DNA from: Himantopus leucocephalus
Taxonomy: Eukaryota; Chordata; Aves; Charadriiformes; Recurvirostridae
Assembly (NCBI GenBank): GCA_003993805.1
Contig: RSEF01000003.1
Span: 104,007,139 to 104,071,138 of the forward strand
Direction of reading: 5' to 3'
DNA length: 64,000 nt
Shown here: positions 1 through 12,200 of the stretch, one piece after another
Position numbering within the stretch: the stretch's first letter is position 1
Layout of the letters: each line of letters begins with the position of its first letter
Made by a program: the position numbers and the translations under genes
Notes under the pieces: generated by a model
The model's database searches: none
What the model saw: the letters and a program-made list of their open reading frames with translations, nothing else
Told to the model about the DNA's origin: nothing

Positions 1-1169
1 ACTCCTGTACTGCCAACCCAAACTCAACAACTAAACAAATAACTAACTTTTTTGGTTTCTTTTTTTGAGCAAAAGCAAGAGGTATGGAAAATTACTTTGA
101 TATTGGCTGTTTTTCTTATTCTGTAAACAGCACATGGCCGTGCAGTGTCCAGTACAGTATGTACAGCAATATGGAAGTGTTTTCTTGGCAACAACAAGAA
201 AGTAAAGCAAGAGATGTCCAAAGGAACATAAGCGGAAGGCTGGTTGCTGATGGGCAAGATAAGTCTCCCCACCGAACTAGCCTACTTTGTCATTCCAACT
301 GTTCAAAACCTGACATTTTCCAAGATGTAATTAATATTCACTTTGAAGATGCTTTTAATGAGCTATGGATGCTAAGTTAGTCTCTAACAGCTTTCCAGTT
401 GTAAGTAATGATTCATTCGGAGAGTAACAGATTCAGCTTTGGAATGTCCCATCTTACTGCCCAGCCTTGCTATGCTCCTGCCAGCAAAACTCAATGTCTG
501 CAGTGGTCGACCAAGCCATGTGGCACTAGTACTCTGTAGTCTCTTGATATTAACCTGGCATCTAGCCCCCTTATTTCAATATTCCTCATTTCAAGTTGCT
601 GTTGAGGTAGACTATTATTCCACTATTATACAGCACTGAAGAACTGTTCAGTCCATCCATTAATATGCATAGCTGAATGTTCTACTTCGTGCATTTTCAA
701 GTGTCAGGGAAAGAAAATGCATCGAGGATTTGATTCCATTTGTATCCCATATGTACAAATGTGTTCTATTTACGGCCCTGGAGAGGAACTTTCCAGCTTC
801 CAGAAGTGCATACGTAGCCTGGAATGTGAAAATCTGGTTGTTTTCTTTCTCTTATATTATCTTTGATAATAAAGATTGTACAGTCGCATAGTTGGCATTT
901 TTACTCATGATTCATAAGGAAGAATATAATCCAATTTTCTTGTCCTTAACTATCTTGGCTCTGATGCTGTAGTAAACAGAAAGCACTTATTGTCAGACAA
1001 GTATGTAGATATGACTCAAGAACAGAGTGGGACACAGATCACTTCAGGAAAAAGGAAAAAGAAAACCCAAAAAGCACCAAAAATACTCCCCAGAACCCCC
1101 AAAAACCTGTTCTGTGAGCAGAACAACTAATGAAGCCTGGTTTGTTACAGGCTTCTTACAGATCTCTCA
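1..1169. other. AT-rich unique sequence, no gene seen
   Basis: No recognisable exon, repeat or RNA gene. Short open frames occur on both strands but show no family resemblance and overlap one another, as chance frames do. Confidence 0.6.
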
Positions 1170-1234
1170 GCACATTTCTTCTTTCTCTTTCCCCTAAATC
1201 CNGCACATTTCTTCTTTCTCTTTCCCCTAAATCC
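1170..1234. repeat. Duplicated contig end around single N
   Basis: A 32-base segment (1170-1201) is repeated identically at 1203-1234, with one N (1202) between the copies. The copies abut the N exactly, which is what a failed contig overlap leaves behind. I read it as an assembly artefact, not a biological duplication. Confidence 0.8.
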
Positions 1235-1586
1235 TTTCCTCATCTGTTTGGCTGGATCCATGTCAATTCTGGTTGAAACTGATTAACAGGTTCCTTCATT
1301 TAGGGGAAGCAAAGAAAGCAATGGCTCCGGAGAAAGACAGACAAGCAGATGAGTACATTTCGTATTCTAGCATGCTGGAACTGTCTCAAAGCCCTAACCA
1401 ATACTCCGGTCCTGTTGTATTAGGTTGTGTTAGGGCCTGAGGAGAGGGAAGAAGCTCCTTCTGCCTGGTTATGTCCTGCATGTTGACTAGAGGCACGTTG
1501 AGCTGGAAAATTTATTATGGATCACGGTCCCCTTACTATAAGGCTTTGTATTGTGTTTTCCCCTTAAAATATAGGCTCCAATGCCA

Positions 1587-1641
1587 TTGCAGCTATTAGC
1601 CTTGAATCAAGAANTTGTAGCTATTAGCCTTGAATCAAAAA
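1587..1641. repeat. Duplicated contig end around single N
   Basis: About 27 bases (1587-1613) recur at 1615-1641 with two substitutions, separated by one N at 1614. Same artefact pattern as at 1202. Confidence 0.75.
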
Positions 1642-4508
1642 TGTTTCATGTAGAAGGTCAGAATAGTTGATCAACTGATTTCTTTCAGTTTTAAAATGTC
1701 TCGGCTGAAGAATTGCGTATAATCATGTGAACAGATTTCCTATTGCAACTAGCTCTTTGTAAAACAGTCATCATTCATTTGTTCTCAAATATGCATTATT
1801 AGTTCTGAAGGTTACATTTATCAATTCCATTTTCTCTTACCACTTTTAAAGAGAACACCAGTCTTTCCTATTTTCTGTTTGTGCAGAATCATATTTGCAA
1901 AAGATATCACCACATGTGATAGATACTGTGGGCGGATAAATGCTCAGTGTCCGAGTTTGGTCAAGTTATGGTAAGAAAGGGCATCATATATACAGTATTT
2001 CAGAACTAGTGCGTTTAAAATCCTTTTGGCCTGCAATTCACTTTAAGAACCTCAATTAAGGGCACTGCATCCCTGCAGTCACACTTAAATGGACCTCTGT
2101 ACAGGATGATGGTCCTCACATTTCTTGAAGATATAGAAATCCCCACTATAATCTTCCTCCTTTGCTGTTTCTTCTATTTCAAGTCAGCTCCCATGAATAC
2201 CTTGCCAAAAACCCATTTTTTTGCACGAACACACCCATATTGACAGACAATACATAAAAAAGACCTACAACCACTTCTAATTCGTATATGTAGTTTGTGA
2301 GATATTCATAACTAACTTTTTCTCCCCTCCACAAAGGATTCAAACTTTCATATAGGCATCAAAATGTTTTAATGGTTATCTGTTGCAAATCCTTAGGTCT
2401 GTTAATAGACTGGAAAACTTGATTATCAGCATGTCTCTGCAATACTGCTTGTGCTTATATTCCGGTAGGTCTACATCCCATGGACTCTGGTATGTGAAGC
2501 AACCCTTAAACAGAAATAAAACAACCAAGCCCAAAACGTCCAACACACAGCCGAAGTCCAGTGTTCTGCATCTGTGTTTTCCTATGACTTCCCTGTCCAT
2601 TGCAATTCTACCTCGGCATGTCCCCAGAAATCTCTGAGTATCTCAGCTCTGCCGCAGCACAGATAAACCAAGGGCTCAGTGGTCCTCATTGCCTGACTGA
2701 CCTGTGATTCCACACCTGTTCTTAAGCTTATTTAACATATGTGACAGGACTGATTCAAATTGAAACTGTGGGCACTTTCTTTCAAGAAATTCTAACAGTA
2801 AAATAATGGATTTTGCTTCCAAAAGGATATCAGCATGAAGCACTACACTTTTTGTATTTTTTCCACATGGAACTCAGCCCTTTTCCACACTGTGCATCTG
2901 CCTTAAGTTCCAGAAGAAAACAGTGCATTTCGGTTTTGCTGCTACTCGATCTAGAATTAGCTAAAGTGATCCAAGACTCCAGACTGTCACTGACCCTAAT
3001 GTCACCTTTAATTTCCACAGTGAATACTGTGATGATAACGACAAACACTTTGTTGCTTATGTGCTGAATTTTACTTTGGCATTTTCCTGTGAGTTCTGCA
3101 GTTTCTGTGACTTTCTGGACAGCATGCAATTACTCCAAATTAGAAATATTCAGAAATAAATCATTTCAGGCTTGGTAGCCTAAAAATATCTATTAAAAAT
3201 ATCTCCAAGAATATTAATAACTAGACAAGAACAGTTGATCCTCATTGTCCTCAACTGCAGTATCTGTTGACACATCTTACAACACACTTCCTGCCTTGTG
3301 ATTTCATCCCAGGAATTTCTCTCATGATAAAAACAACTTCCAGATATTTCAGCCCACTAAGCAAAGCATTAATTGTACTTCTGACATTACCTTATATTTA
3401 ATTTTCTCTGTTTACATTGGGTAATCTGTAGAAAGGGTAGACTGATGACTCCCTGCAACTCTTGATTTTAAATTCCACAATATTGTTTTAACCTTTATCC
3501 TACTGGTAAGGAAATAACACCTACAACCTCTCTCTATGCCTACTCTCTCCACTTCACACTGTCCTATGGGCTTGGATAAGGACGGGGCCAGGGCAAAGAC
3601 TTGCCTAGAAACAAGCTATTAATACGAGATGTGTTCTACAAATGTACCCTAATTTAAGCCGTAGAAGATCACGTGCATGCTAGATAATTAATTTGGGGAT
3701 TTAACAGATCAAGGGTCAGAATCACAACAAAATTAGCTGGTTTCTTTATATCACCACTTATGAGGCAGAAGGTGGGGGATATGTATTGTGAGCACTCTCT
3801 AGTTAAACTGTTGTGCTAGCACAAAACATTACTGCATTAGGCTGCAGCCTGTAATCAATCCCAGCTGGAAGCTCATATCAACATTACTGTTCTTCTTGCC
3901 AGTTCCCTGTTAATCCTTTAAAAGGGTAGGTAAAAACAGGACTAGTGTCTTATATTACATAGGTTGATTTATAGAACCCAGCTATTCAAACATTTTATTC
4001 TACACAGTTTACAGGCCAAATAATTTTATTTCTGAAATGTTTAATTGGTTAATTTAGACCATACAAAATAAATGACAAAAGGCTCCAGCGGAAATTCCAT
4101 CCCATAGTCTCATTTTGGAATATTTTGTTCCTATTTGTAATGTCGGGCCTCCCTCTGTTCACTGTAGCAATGCTTTGTTGGGCTGAGGAGTGAGCTTTTA
4201 TATACATATGGAATTCTTAGAAATACTGTCATTGAGCCAGGTATTTCAAAATGTATGTTTTTCCAGAAACCCCAGTCTATCGGATAGCATGCATATCTGT
4301 GCTGCTTCTCTACTTTTTGAGAGGTGACACAGGATGGATAGATGGCCCAAATGCTGCGGCTTTATCTGCCCTGAGAATGGCAGTAACACCCTCATGTGTC
4401 TCCCGTTTTCCAAGCGAGTCAGTCCCATCACAATGAGGCCAAAAAGCCTATGAGAGANCTATACGAGACTGTCCCCTGGATAAAAACAGATGAATTGAAA
4501 CTGGGAAA
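1642..4508. other. AT-rich unique sequence, no gene seen
   Basis: No coding region or family repeat recognised. It holds a perfect 12-base palindrome (AGTTGATCAACT, 1665-1676) and a single N at 4458 without visible flanking duplication. The overlapping frames at 2376-2637 and 2813-3129 lie on opposite strands of the same DNA and have no recognisable domain. Confidence 0.55.
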
Positions 4509-4629
4509 AAAACAATATAATCTGAGCCAGAAAACAACTTAAAAAGCTAGCTAGACCTTTGTACTCTTNAAACCAATATAATCTGAGCCAGAAAACAACT
4601 TAAAAAGCTAGCTAGAGCTTTGTACTCTT
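4509..4629. repeat. Duplicated contig end around single N (60 bp copies)
   Basis: Bases 4509-4568 and 4570-4629 are near-identical 60-base copies flanking an N at 4569, with two or so substitutions. The right copy continues into unique sequence. Interpreted as two haplotype or contig ends placed side by side. Confidence 0.8.
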
Positions 4630-6182
4630 TTTTTTTTTGGCTTAAAACTTTCTCCTCCCTCCTGTCCCATAATCTTCAAAGCAGTTTGGATCCTTGGAGT
4701 CCGGTTGACTCATCGTGAATCCTAGATAAGTTAGTAGTCTGTCTGATGAAAAAGCCCTTTTCTTCCGAGGGTTACTGATGTACTCCATCCCCTCTTCACA
4801 GAAGCAGCTAGGACCATAGTGATCCCACATATTGGTTTGTCTCTGATTGAATTCCCAGAGCATGCTGTTGCTACCCCTGAATGCGCAGTTGTGGTTGTAG
4901 CTGGCAGTAAATGCAGCTGCCTAGGCTCAGAAGAGCTGGGAACACATCGCTTTGCATCTCCTCTGTCTGTCCACATTTGTTCCCATACGTTGGTCCTGAA
5001 CTTCAATATCATATATAGCCAGAGCCAGTCTTCTGGGTTAAATAGCAGGCTATTCAGGCTCTGGATACCTCCCAAAGATGTTGCCTGTTTTACTAGGTAA
5101 GTTCTTCAGAAAAAAATGCTGCCTTAAATGAGGGTAAAACCAGAAAAGTCTACAAAAGTCACTGAACACAGAAAAAACTTCTTGTCTTAATGTGATTGTT
5201 TTGGAAAAATGCTGCAGCAAACAGGGTGCCGTTTCAGGATACTAGTTGTACAGTTAGGGAGATTACAGTCTGTGCCAAACTGCCTTTATGCACAGTTGAG
5301 GGCAATGTTTCTTTTATGCCTACTACTTATTTCCAATCTATAGTGAGCTGTAGCTCAAACAGTGATTATGGTTGGTGTTTTTCTTTTTTATTTTGAAGCT
5401 TTTTTCCAGCAGAGACGAAAGATTAAAGCAGATCAAAGTTTAAGGTAAAGTCTGAATTCCATAAAGCAGATTTCAGTCCTTTAGCCAGTAGAGGAAACTG
5501 TCCTTTGATAGTCACAATAGATAGCCAGAGCCTTGTGGAAAGGTCTTTGAAAGTTTTTTGATTCAAATCTCTAGTGGATTTCCTATTGGAAAGAAACTTA
5601 ATTATATTAGAGTTAAATGTGATATACTATCTACTTCATTGATTTTTTATTTTTAATTTTTTTGAAAACCACCACATCATATTAGAATCTAATACATTTC
5701 TGGTAAATAGCTTTCCTGCCATAGACAAATGGAATGAAAAACTAATTACTTTAAACCCATAGTCAGTGCTACCCTGATTTTCAACTCTCGAACTTTTACA
5801 CATCTCCTTGACATTTGAATCCGTATTATGTCTTTGACTTTAATCTTGCAACTAGTTCGTTCTTCTAAACTTGTAACAATAGGTCCAGGGAGATGGACTA
5901 TAAATTCTTCCATTTATAGCAAATCCTGTTATGGGGGTTTCTTTAACTGAATTTCATTCATCATTTTGTATAGAGTGACATTTCCTTTTCTTCATTCTCA
6001 TTGTTTGCCTTAAGAAAATCTTTGGTTTAGTTATTAATCTCTCAGTTGGGTTTTAACTATCAAACAACACCTCAGAGTTCTGAGCCATTTTTTTGTGAGT
6101 AAAGTGAACATTTATTACCGAAATTTCACAAAAAAACAAAACCCAGATAAGATATACTGCCTTAGGTGTAGAAGAAAAGGAC
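4630..6182. other. Unique sequence; one unassigned minus-strand frame
   Basis: No recognised gene. On the minus strand a frame stays open from 4920 down to a TAA at 4644-4642 (about 92 codons) with an even amino-acid composition. A second minus frame and a plus frame overlap it, so this stretch is simply poor in stop codons. No family is recognised and it is not called as a gene. Confidence 0.4.
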
Positions 6183-6260
6183 AAAAAAAAAAAAGAAAGG
6201 AAGAAAGAAAGAAAGAAAGGAAGAAAGAAAGAAAGGAAGAAAGAAAGAAAGAAAGAAGAA
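6183..6260 (+). repeat. (GAAA)n / (GGAA)n microsatellite
   Basis: A run of A (6183-6194) leads into imperfect GAAA/GGAA repeats to 6260. A 73-codon plus-strand frame across it is only translated repeat (Lys, Glu and Arg) and should not be taken as a protein. Confidence 0.95.
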
Positions 6261-9200
6261 TATTCACTTTAGCAGAAGCCCATAATATGCATCAATGGAT
6301 GTCAAATTTACAGTGACCATGCCTGCCATTTTTTTGCTATACACAGGAGGATCCCATATTTATGTCATAATTTCTTGGACAGAGATAGGTGCGCATGCAC
6401 AAAGCATTGTATCTGATGTGTTTGGGGTTTATCCAACACACCGGGCATTGCTTTATGGGGAGCCTGTGTTTGTTCTGTGCGTCCAAATATGTTCCATATG
6501 CATCAGACAGGTAAGCTACACGGTGATGTGCAACGATTCCAATACAGCCAGAATATGCAATTTGGTTACACAAGCACTGTATATCTGAACAGCAAATGAA
6601 CCATAGGCACCTCTTTGTCCTGGATGTCTTCCAATCCCTGCATGTCCAGCAGAGCTGACCTGAACACACGCTATGATCCACTGCCCAAGGATTTATAGCC
6701 GCAGCCCTGACTGGGCTGTTGTGTTACGCCAGGAATTTCCTAGAAAAATAGCAAAAGTTCTCTTTCCTGCCTGGATAAAATTTATTGGTGGGAAAAGAGA
6801 TGTTTAGAGAAATGCCATAGGCCTAGTAACAGTATATTCCGATGAACAACTGCCCCTTGGCATGAGAAAAATCATAGAATTTCCTAAAAACCACTCCTAA
6901 CTGATCAGAACTGGTTTAAATCATTGGTTCTCTCTGTAACTAATAGAGTAAAGGAGCTCTGCCAGGCTTCTAGATAGAATCTGAAGTCTGTGCTTAGATG
7001 TTTTATAATTTATGTTTTATGTATTTTCTTTTTGGTAATCTACTTATTATTAAAAGCTTACATTGTTTAAGAAAACTCCAAATGACTAGTGAGATAATTT
7101 ATTTTGGGGCAAGGTGCTGTGTGATGTTTCCTAACCACATCCTCTGTCCTGGAGCAAGTAATATTTGTGAGGGTCACCATGACAAGCAGTCACATTTTTG
7201 AAAAGAGATGTACCACCTGTTTTAAAGACTTGCCACCAAGTGCTATCATGGAAGCAGAAATTTGAAATGGTCAAAAGGTCAAAATGCCACTAGCATCCAT
7301 GACAGCAGAATTCAAAATATTTTTAGGTGTCTTCATGTACAATATATTCCTAATCTGTGAATCTGAATTACTGAAAGTAATATAAAGAAAACCAAATATT
7401 TATAGAACTGGTTTCTGGAATGTTTTCTCCATAGGTGGACAGATAATAGTGCTGATACGTTCCAGCATCCTTACTTCCAGCATCTTTGTTGAGTACTCCA
7501 GGAGCCTTGTAGTATAAAGAAATATGAAAATATAAAATATAAGGACTTTATACAATAAAATTACTAAGCATAAAGAACCAGCCACTTCCCAGGTGTACTT
7601 CTCCTTTGTCCTCAATATGCACTGATTTAATCCAGTTCCTGGTCTTTATTAAACTGAGATTCTGTATTAAATTGAGATTCTGGAAAAGATCTTCCATAAA
7701 TAAAGTTGTGACCCTGTGAAGACAAACTGGCCTGTAGCCTGTTAAGTCCAAGTGGACTATTACGTTCATTTTAATAGAGGGAATAGGCTCAGGGAGTCAA
7801 GGATGTTAACGTGATCCTATCATGTTAAGACATGGTTTCAGACAAGGTTTAAAACCTCCAAGAGTCCTTTGCAAAACATACACCTGTGCAAAATAGGTGC
7901 TGGGCACTTTCACCTCAGGTTATCTATTCCAAGGAAATAAAGTTTTCTGTTTATTAAATGTGTTCTATCTTAATGTTTTTCTGCAGATTTGAAAGTAGAC
8001 AAACTGTAACTTGGCAATACTCATTTAGGAAATACAAGCTTTGCAGGCCCCATAGGTCTTCCTTCACTCCTAACTGGAGTTTTTAGCAAATCTTTCTTAT
8101 GAACTCAGTGTTCCTACTGACACAAACAATAAAGAACTAAACTTTCATCTTCCAAAACACCTTCATTTTTATTTTGTGAGTGTTGTACAGGTTTTTCTAA
8201 TAATAAAATTTGTCCCTTGTATTTGGATGGGAAAATGGCTGAAAGTTCCATATAAGAAAAAAGTCTTCTACAAACTGTTCTCAAAAGCTAAACACTTTCA
8301 AGATGTGATAGGCACTTGTATGTCAAAGTTTATTCGTTTTATGGGATTGTTCTGAGGGCTGGATATGTTGCTTATGCAGTCTCCCAGAAATCTTGGAAAG
8401 GCTCTTTTTAAAAGCTGAAAATCTTTATACAAGTTTTTGCATACAAAGAATTCTAAGTGCTTAATATAAAAACATGAAAGTGTCCATTGAACATTGAGCT
8501 CTTAGGAAGTGTGGATTTAGGCTGTTTGCAATGCCTCAGCTAAAATTTCTTTTTGGGTGAGGTGTCCACATGCTTTATAGTGCTCAAAAAGAAAGTGCCT
8601 TACTTTAAGTGATATTTTTTTCAAGACCATTTGTTTACCAATTTTTCAGTCACCCATGGCATCAGGTGGCAATTTCACAGCAAATATGTTTTCCTAAAGC
8701 CACAGTCATTATTATAAAGAAAGAACATCTCTATCTCACAAATAATGTAAAAATTCTGAGAGTATCATTTTTTCTACAAGAGGAATAACAGTTCTTTCAA
8801 TGGGTTTAAAGAATCAGCCTAAGGACAGTCAATAGGTGTCAATTGTGCCTGAATTTGCATTTGCCATAAACCACTCTTCGCATTGGTACCTACGTTAATA
8901 GTCACATTGGTATGAACTCTCTCTCTTGACCAATCTTCCTAGTGACGTTTCATCAAAGCTAGTAAATTTCTATTACAAATTTGGGGTTGAGCGAGATGTT
9001 TTTTTAGCAGTGCAGCAATAAAAATGAGGGAAAATACTGTTTGACAGTTTTTGTTGTTCTCTGCTCCTTGCTTATCTGGTAAAAATCTAGCAAATAGTGT
9101 ATTGCAATAGCTAGATACAAAAATTCTTACAGTGATTCCATCGGAGATTATTTTAAAGAGAGGAGTGCAGGCATTCAGAGGACATGAGACACAGGGAGTA

Positions 9201-12200
9201 GAGCACGTGGAAGGAATGTCAGCAAATTTCACGTTATCAACGGGCATACAATGGCACGTTATCATGAACAGAGGAAAGAGAGTCAGGAATATAACAAAAA
9301 TAAACATTTTCATTTCTTTTTTACTGTCCTACAGAGTTTAAATTCATATCATATTCATTTCTGCTATATAATTTGGTTGCATAGTTCAACAACTGTGCAG
9401 TTCTTTAGGTAATTGAACAAATACAGCCCATTCTCCTACAGTTTTAGTTTTCGATTCTCTGGGCTCCAACAATGATAGCTCTGATTAAAGCTTTCTGCGG
9501 TATTGGTCACTGAAACATGCAGGAACTTAATATCCTTGAGAGAAATATCCCTCTGTGCAATTTGGTTGCAATTAGTAACACATTCAAAAGTTATTAGGGA
9601 GGAACTGACTAGGAGACAGGCAGATTCCCTTTCATGCCGCCTCCTCTCCCACACACAAAATACCGTCTTTAATTTTGGAAACTGGAGTGATATTCCTTAA
9701 CTGCACCTTGTCAGAGAAATTTCTGGGTTTTGGCTTTAATCCTGTTAAATTCCCTGTAACTTTTCTCTCAGGCAGCTTTTAAGACTTTTTATGTTTTCAA
9801 AGCAAACTCTAAATAGCTTTTAATTAAGTCTTACACAAATCTTACACCATATACAAGTCTTACACAATATACATACAAGTTAAATGTCATTATTCCTTGT
9901 TTGCATATCTAAGAGAGAGAGAAACTGAGAGGACAGCATTTAGGACTGGCTGCATAAAGGCAGGAGACTACATATATGCTGAGACTTCATTGCAAATATC
10001 TATTGGCAACAGTCTGTCTTGTGTTCCTCAACATTCCTTGGAAATAGACCACTTAAACATATACAGCTGTATCCAGGCAAGCGCTGGAGATGTGCAAATA
10101 TAATCCTATATGGTCATAGGCGGCAACATATCACCAAACTAAGTTTTTTCAAGGGATAAATTGTATATTGGTTGCACGCCTCCTCTCCTGCCTGTTCATG
10201 TTCAAACCAAGTCCGAGCACCAGCAAGAAAGGGCGATGTCTACGCCATGATGCTGGAAGAACTTCTGCTTCCTGTCTAAGTTTTGCATGAGAATATAAAA
10301 TATTATACTGAAAACTCTTATTGTGTGATTGTTTGGTGTTTCATATACTGTAAAGAATCTGAACCACCATTTTTAATGGCATAAGAACCGTTCACTTGCA
10401 AATTATGCATGATATTTTGCACAGCTGGAAGAAATTTGCCTTTTTGGCATTGTGAAATGTTGAGTGGCCATGGATGTGTGACACGGTAACAACCAGCAGT
10501 TCTCTGGAGGACATCATTTGTTAATGTCATTTGAAATTGCCTGATTTCATATTGGAATTTCCAGCTTGAAAACATTCATCTATCACATGCTATTTCCTGA
10601 ATAGAAAAATACCTGTTTAAAACAGATTTTCTGTTTTGATAAAGACAGCACAGACTTAAAATTCTGGCTGCTGCATGCACAGACTTTGCTAATTTTATTG
10701 CTACCCATGTCACTATAAAAATGCGATAGCATCCTTAACTGTTCAATCCAAGCTGGGTTGTGTGGGGTTCTTACTATTGTCAGAACATGAGAACAATGAA
10801 GTCTTGTGGAAGCACAAAGGAAGAACACAAACCACTGCTGCTGCCACTTGCAGGAAAACAGGCTTGTCATTTACTGTAGAAAACCAATGATTAGACTACA
10901 ATAGCAGCAGCAGCTTAGTGATTTGCTTAATTTTTTTAGCAAGCAGAACTCAGCACCTGGACAATGAATTTTCCACCTAATCATCATCACAGAGAGGATG
11001 TTTAGTTTGACAGGGCAAAGATACCTCTACAAGGAATTACAGGTTTTCATCTTAAGAATGTACAATGGGTGCTAATTTACTATTTAGGACATTCAGTGGC
11101 TGCATTTCAAAGCACAAAGCTAAGTCTTAAGTATTCATTTATTGCTTTGTAAATTAATCAGAAAATTGTTTTACACTTAAAAAAGGCAACGTACAATCAC
11201 ATTTAAGACTTATGTGATGTGTGTGTTGCAGCCTTTTGAAGACTCTACAGTTTCGTTTCCTCCTTGTAAAATGATACACATTTTACGAAGTTTTGTATTT
11301 CTTAGCCCAACATTTTAATTGTGCAAGAGGCAGGCTACTTCTGTGACTGAAAGAGTCATCAGCCTGCCAATTTTTTTTTTTTACAAGTGATCTTTTTTAA
11401 GTGAAAATTATTCACCTCCACATTTGATTTCATGAACATATTGCTATGTACCTGTATCATTACCATTTAATGATATAATCCTGGGAAACATCCTCCTAAT
11501 TGGTTCTTTTGTTACCAATTAGACAAAAGGGTGCTTTTTGTCTTAGGGCATCTTACACCAGTGATCTGATGGAAATGAACTGTTCGTATGCATAATATTT
11601 GCCACCAGTTGCAGTAACTAGTCTCATCTAGAATCACACACAGTCAAGTATCTCATGCTGTAAATTAGACCTGCTGAGAAAAACAAGAGGAGAATTATTT
11701 TTTTTTGCTGATCTGACAGCTGAAGAGACTGGGTATACTAAATAGAATATATCTTATTTATGGCTTTTCAATTTATGATGAGCAAATAGCACAACATCTC
11801 AGAGAAAGTAGCTGGAACAATATCAAGAATACACTGCTTGGGATCTTACAAAATGTGCCAAGGTCCACCACCGATTTCTGAAAACGCATGACCGTTCATT
11901 CAATCTTTTTCACATAAACATTTTATAGTGTTCATTGTCACAAGCACGTCACACACTAATTGAACTTACATCAGCTTAGTGAAGCAGGAAAATATTATTC
12001 TCTAATTTTAGTGATTTGGGCTTCTCCAAGACCATATACTAAACCGGTAGTGACATATCAGGACTGTGTTTCTTGACTGCATCCACTTTCGACCAAGCAC
12101 TTCAGGACATTGCACAGGACCTAGTTTTAGATCTTGAATCCAGAGATGAGTGTTACACCAGCTAAGCTCCAACATGTTGCTGAAGAACTCGGGGTTCTCC

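Noticed and set aside
6095..6316. Plus-strand frame rich in Lys, Glu and Arg
   Set aside because: It is a translated GAAA microsatellite.
8939..9313. 124-codon minus-strand frame starting with a signal-peptide-like leader
   Set aside because: There is no domain after the leader, the Cys spacing matches no known family, and the length is within chance expectation.
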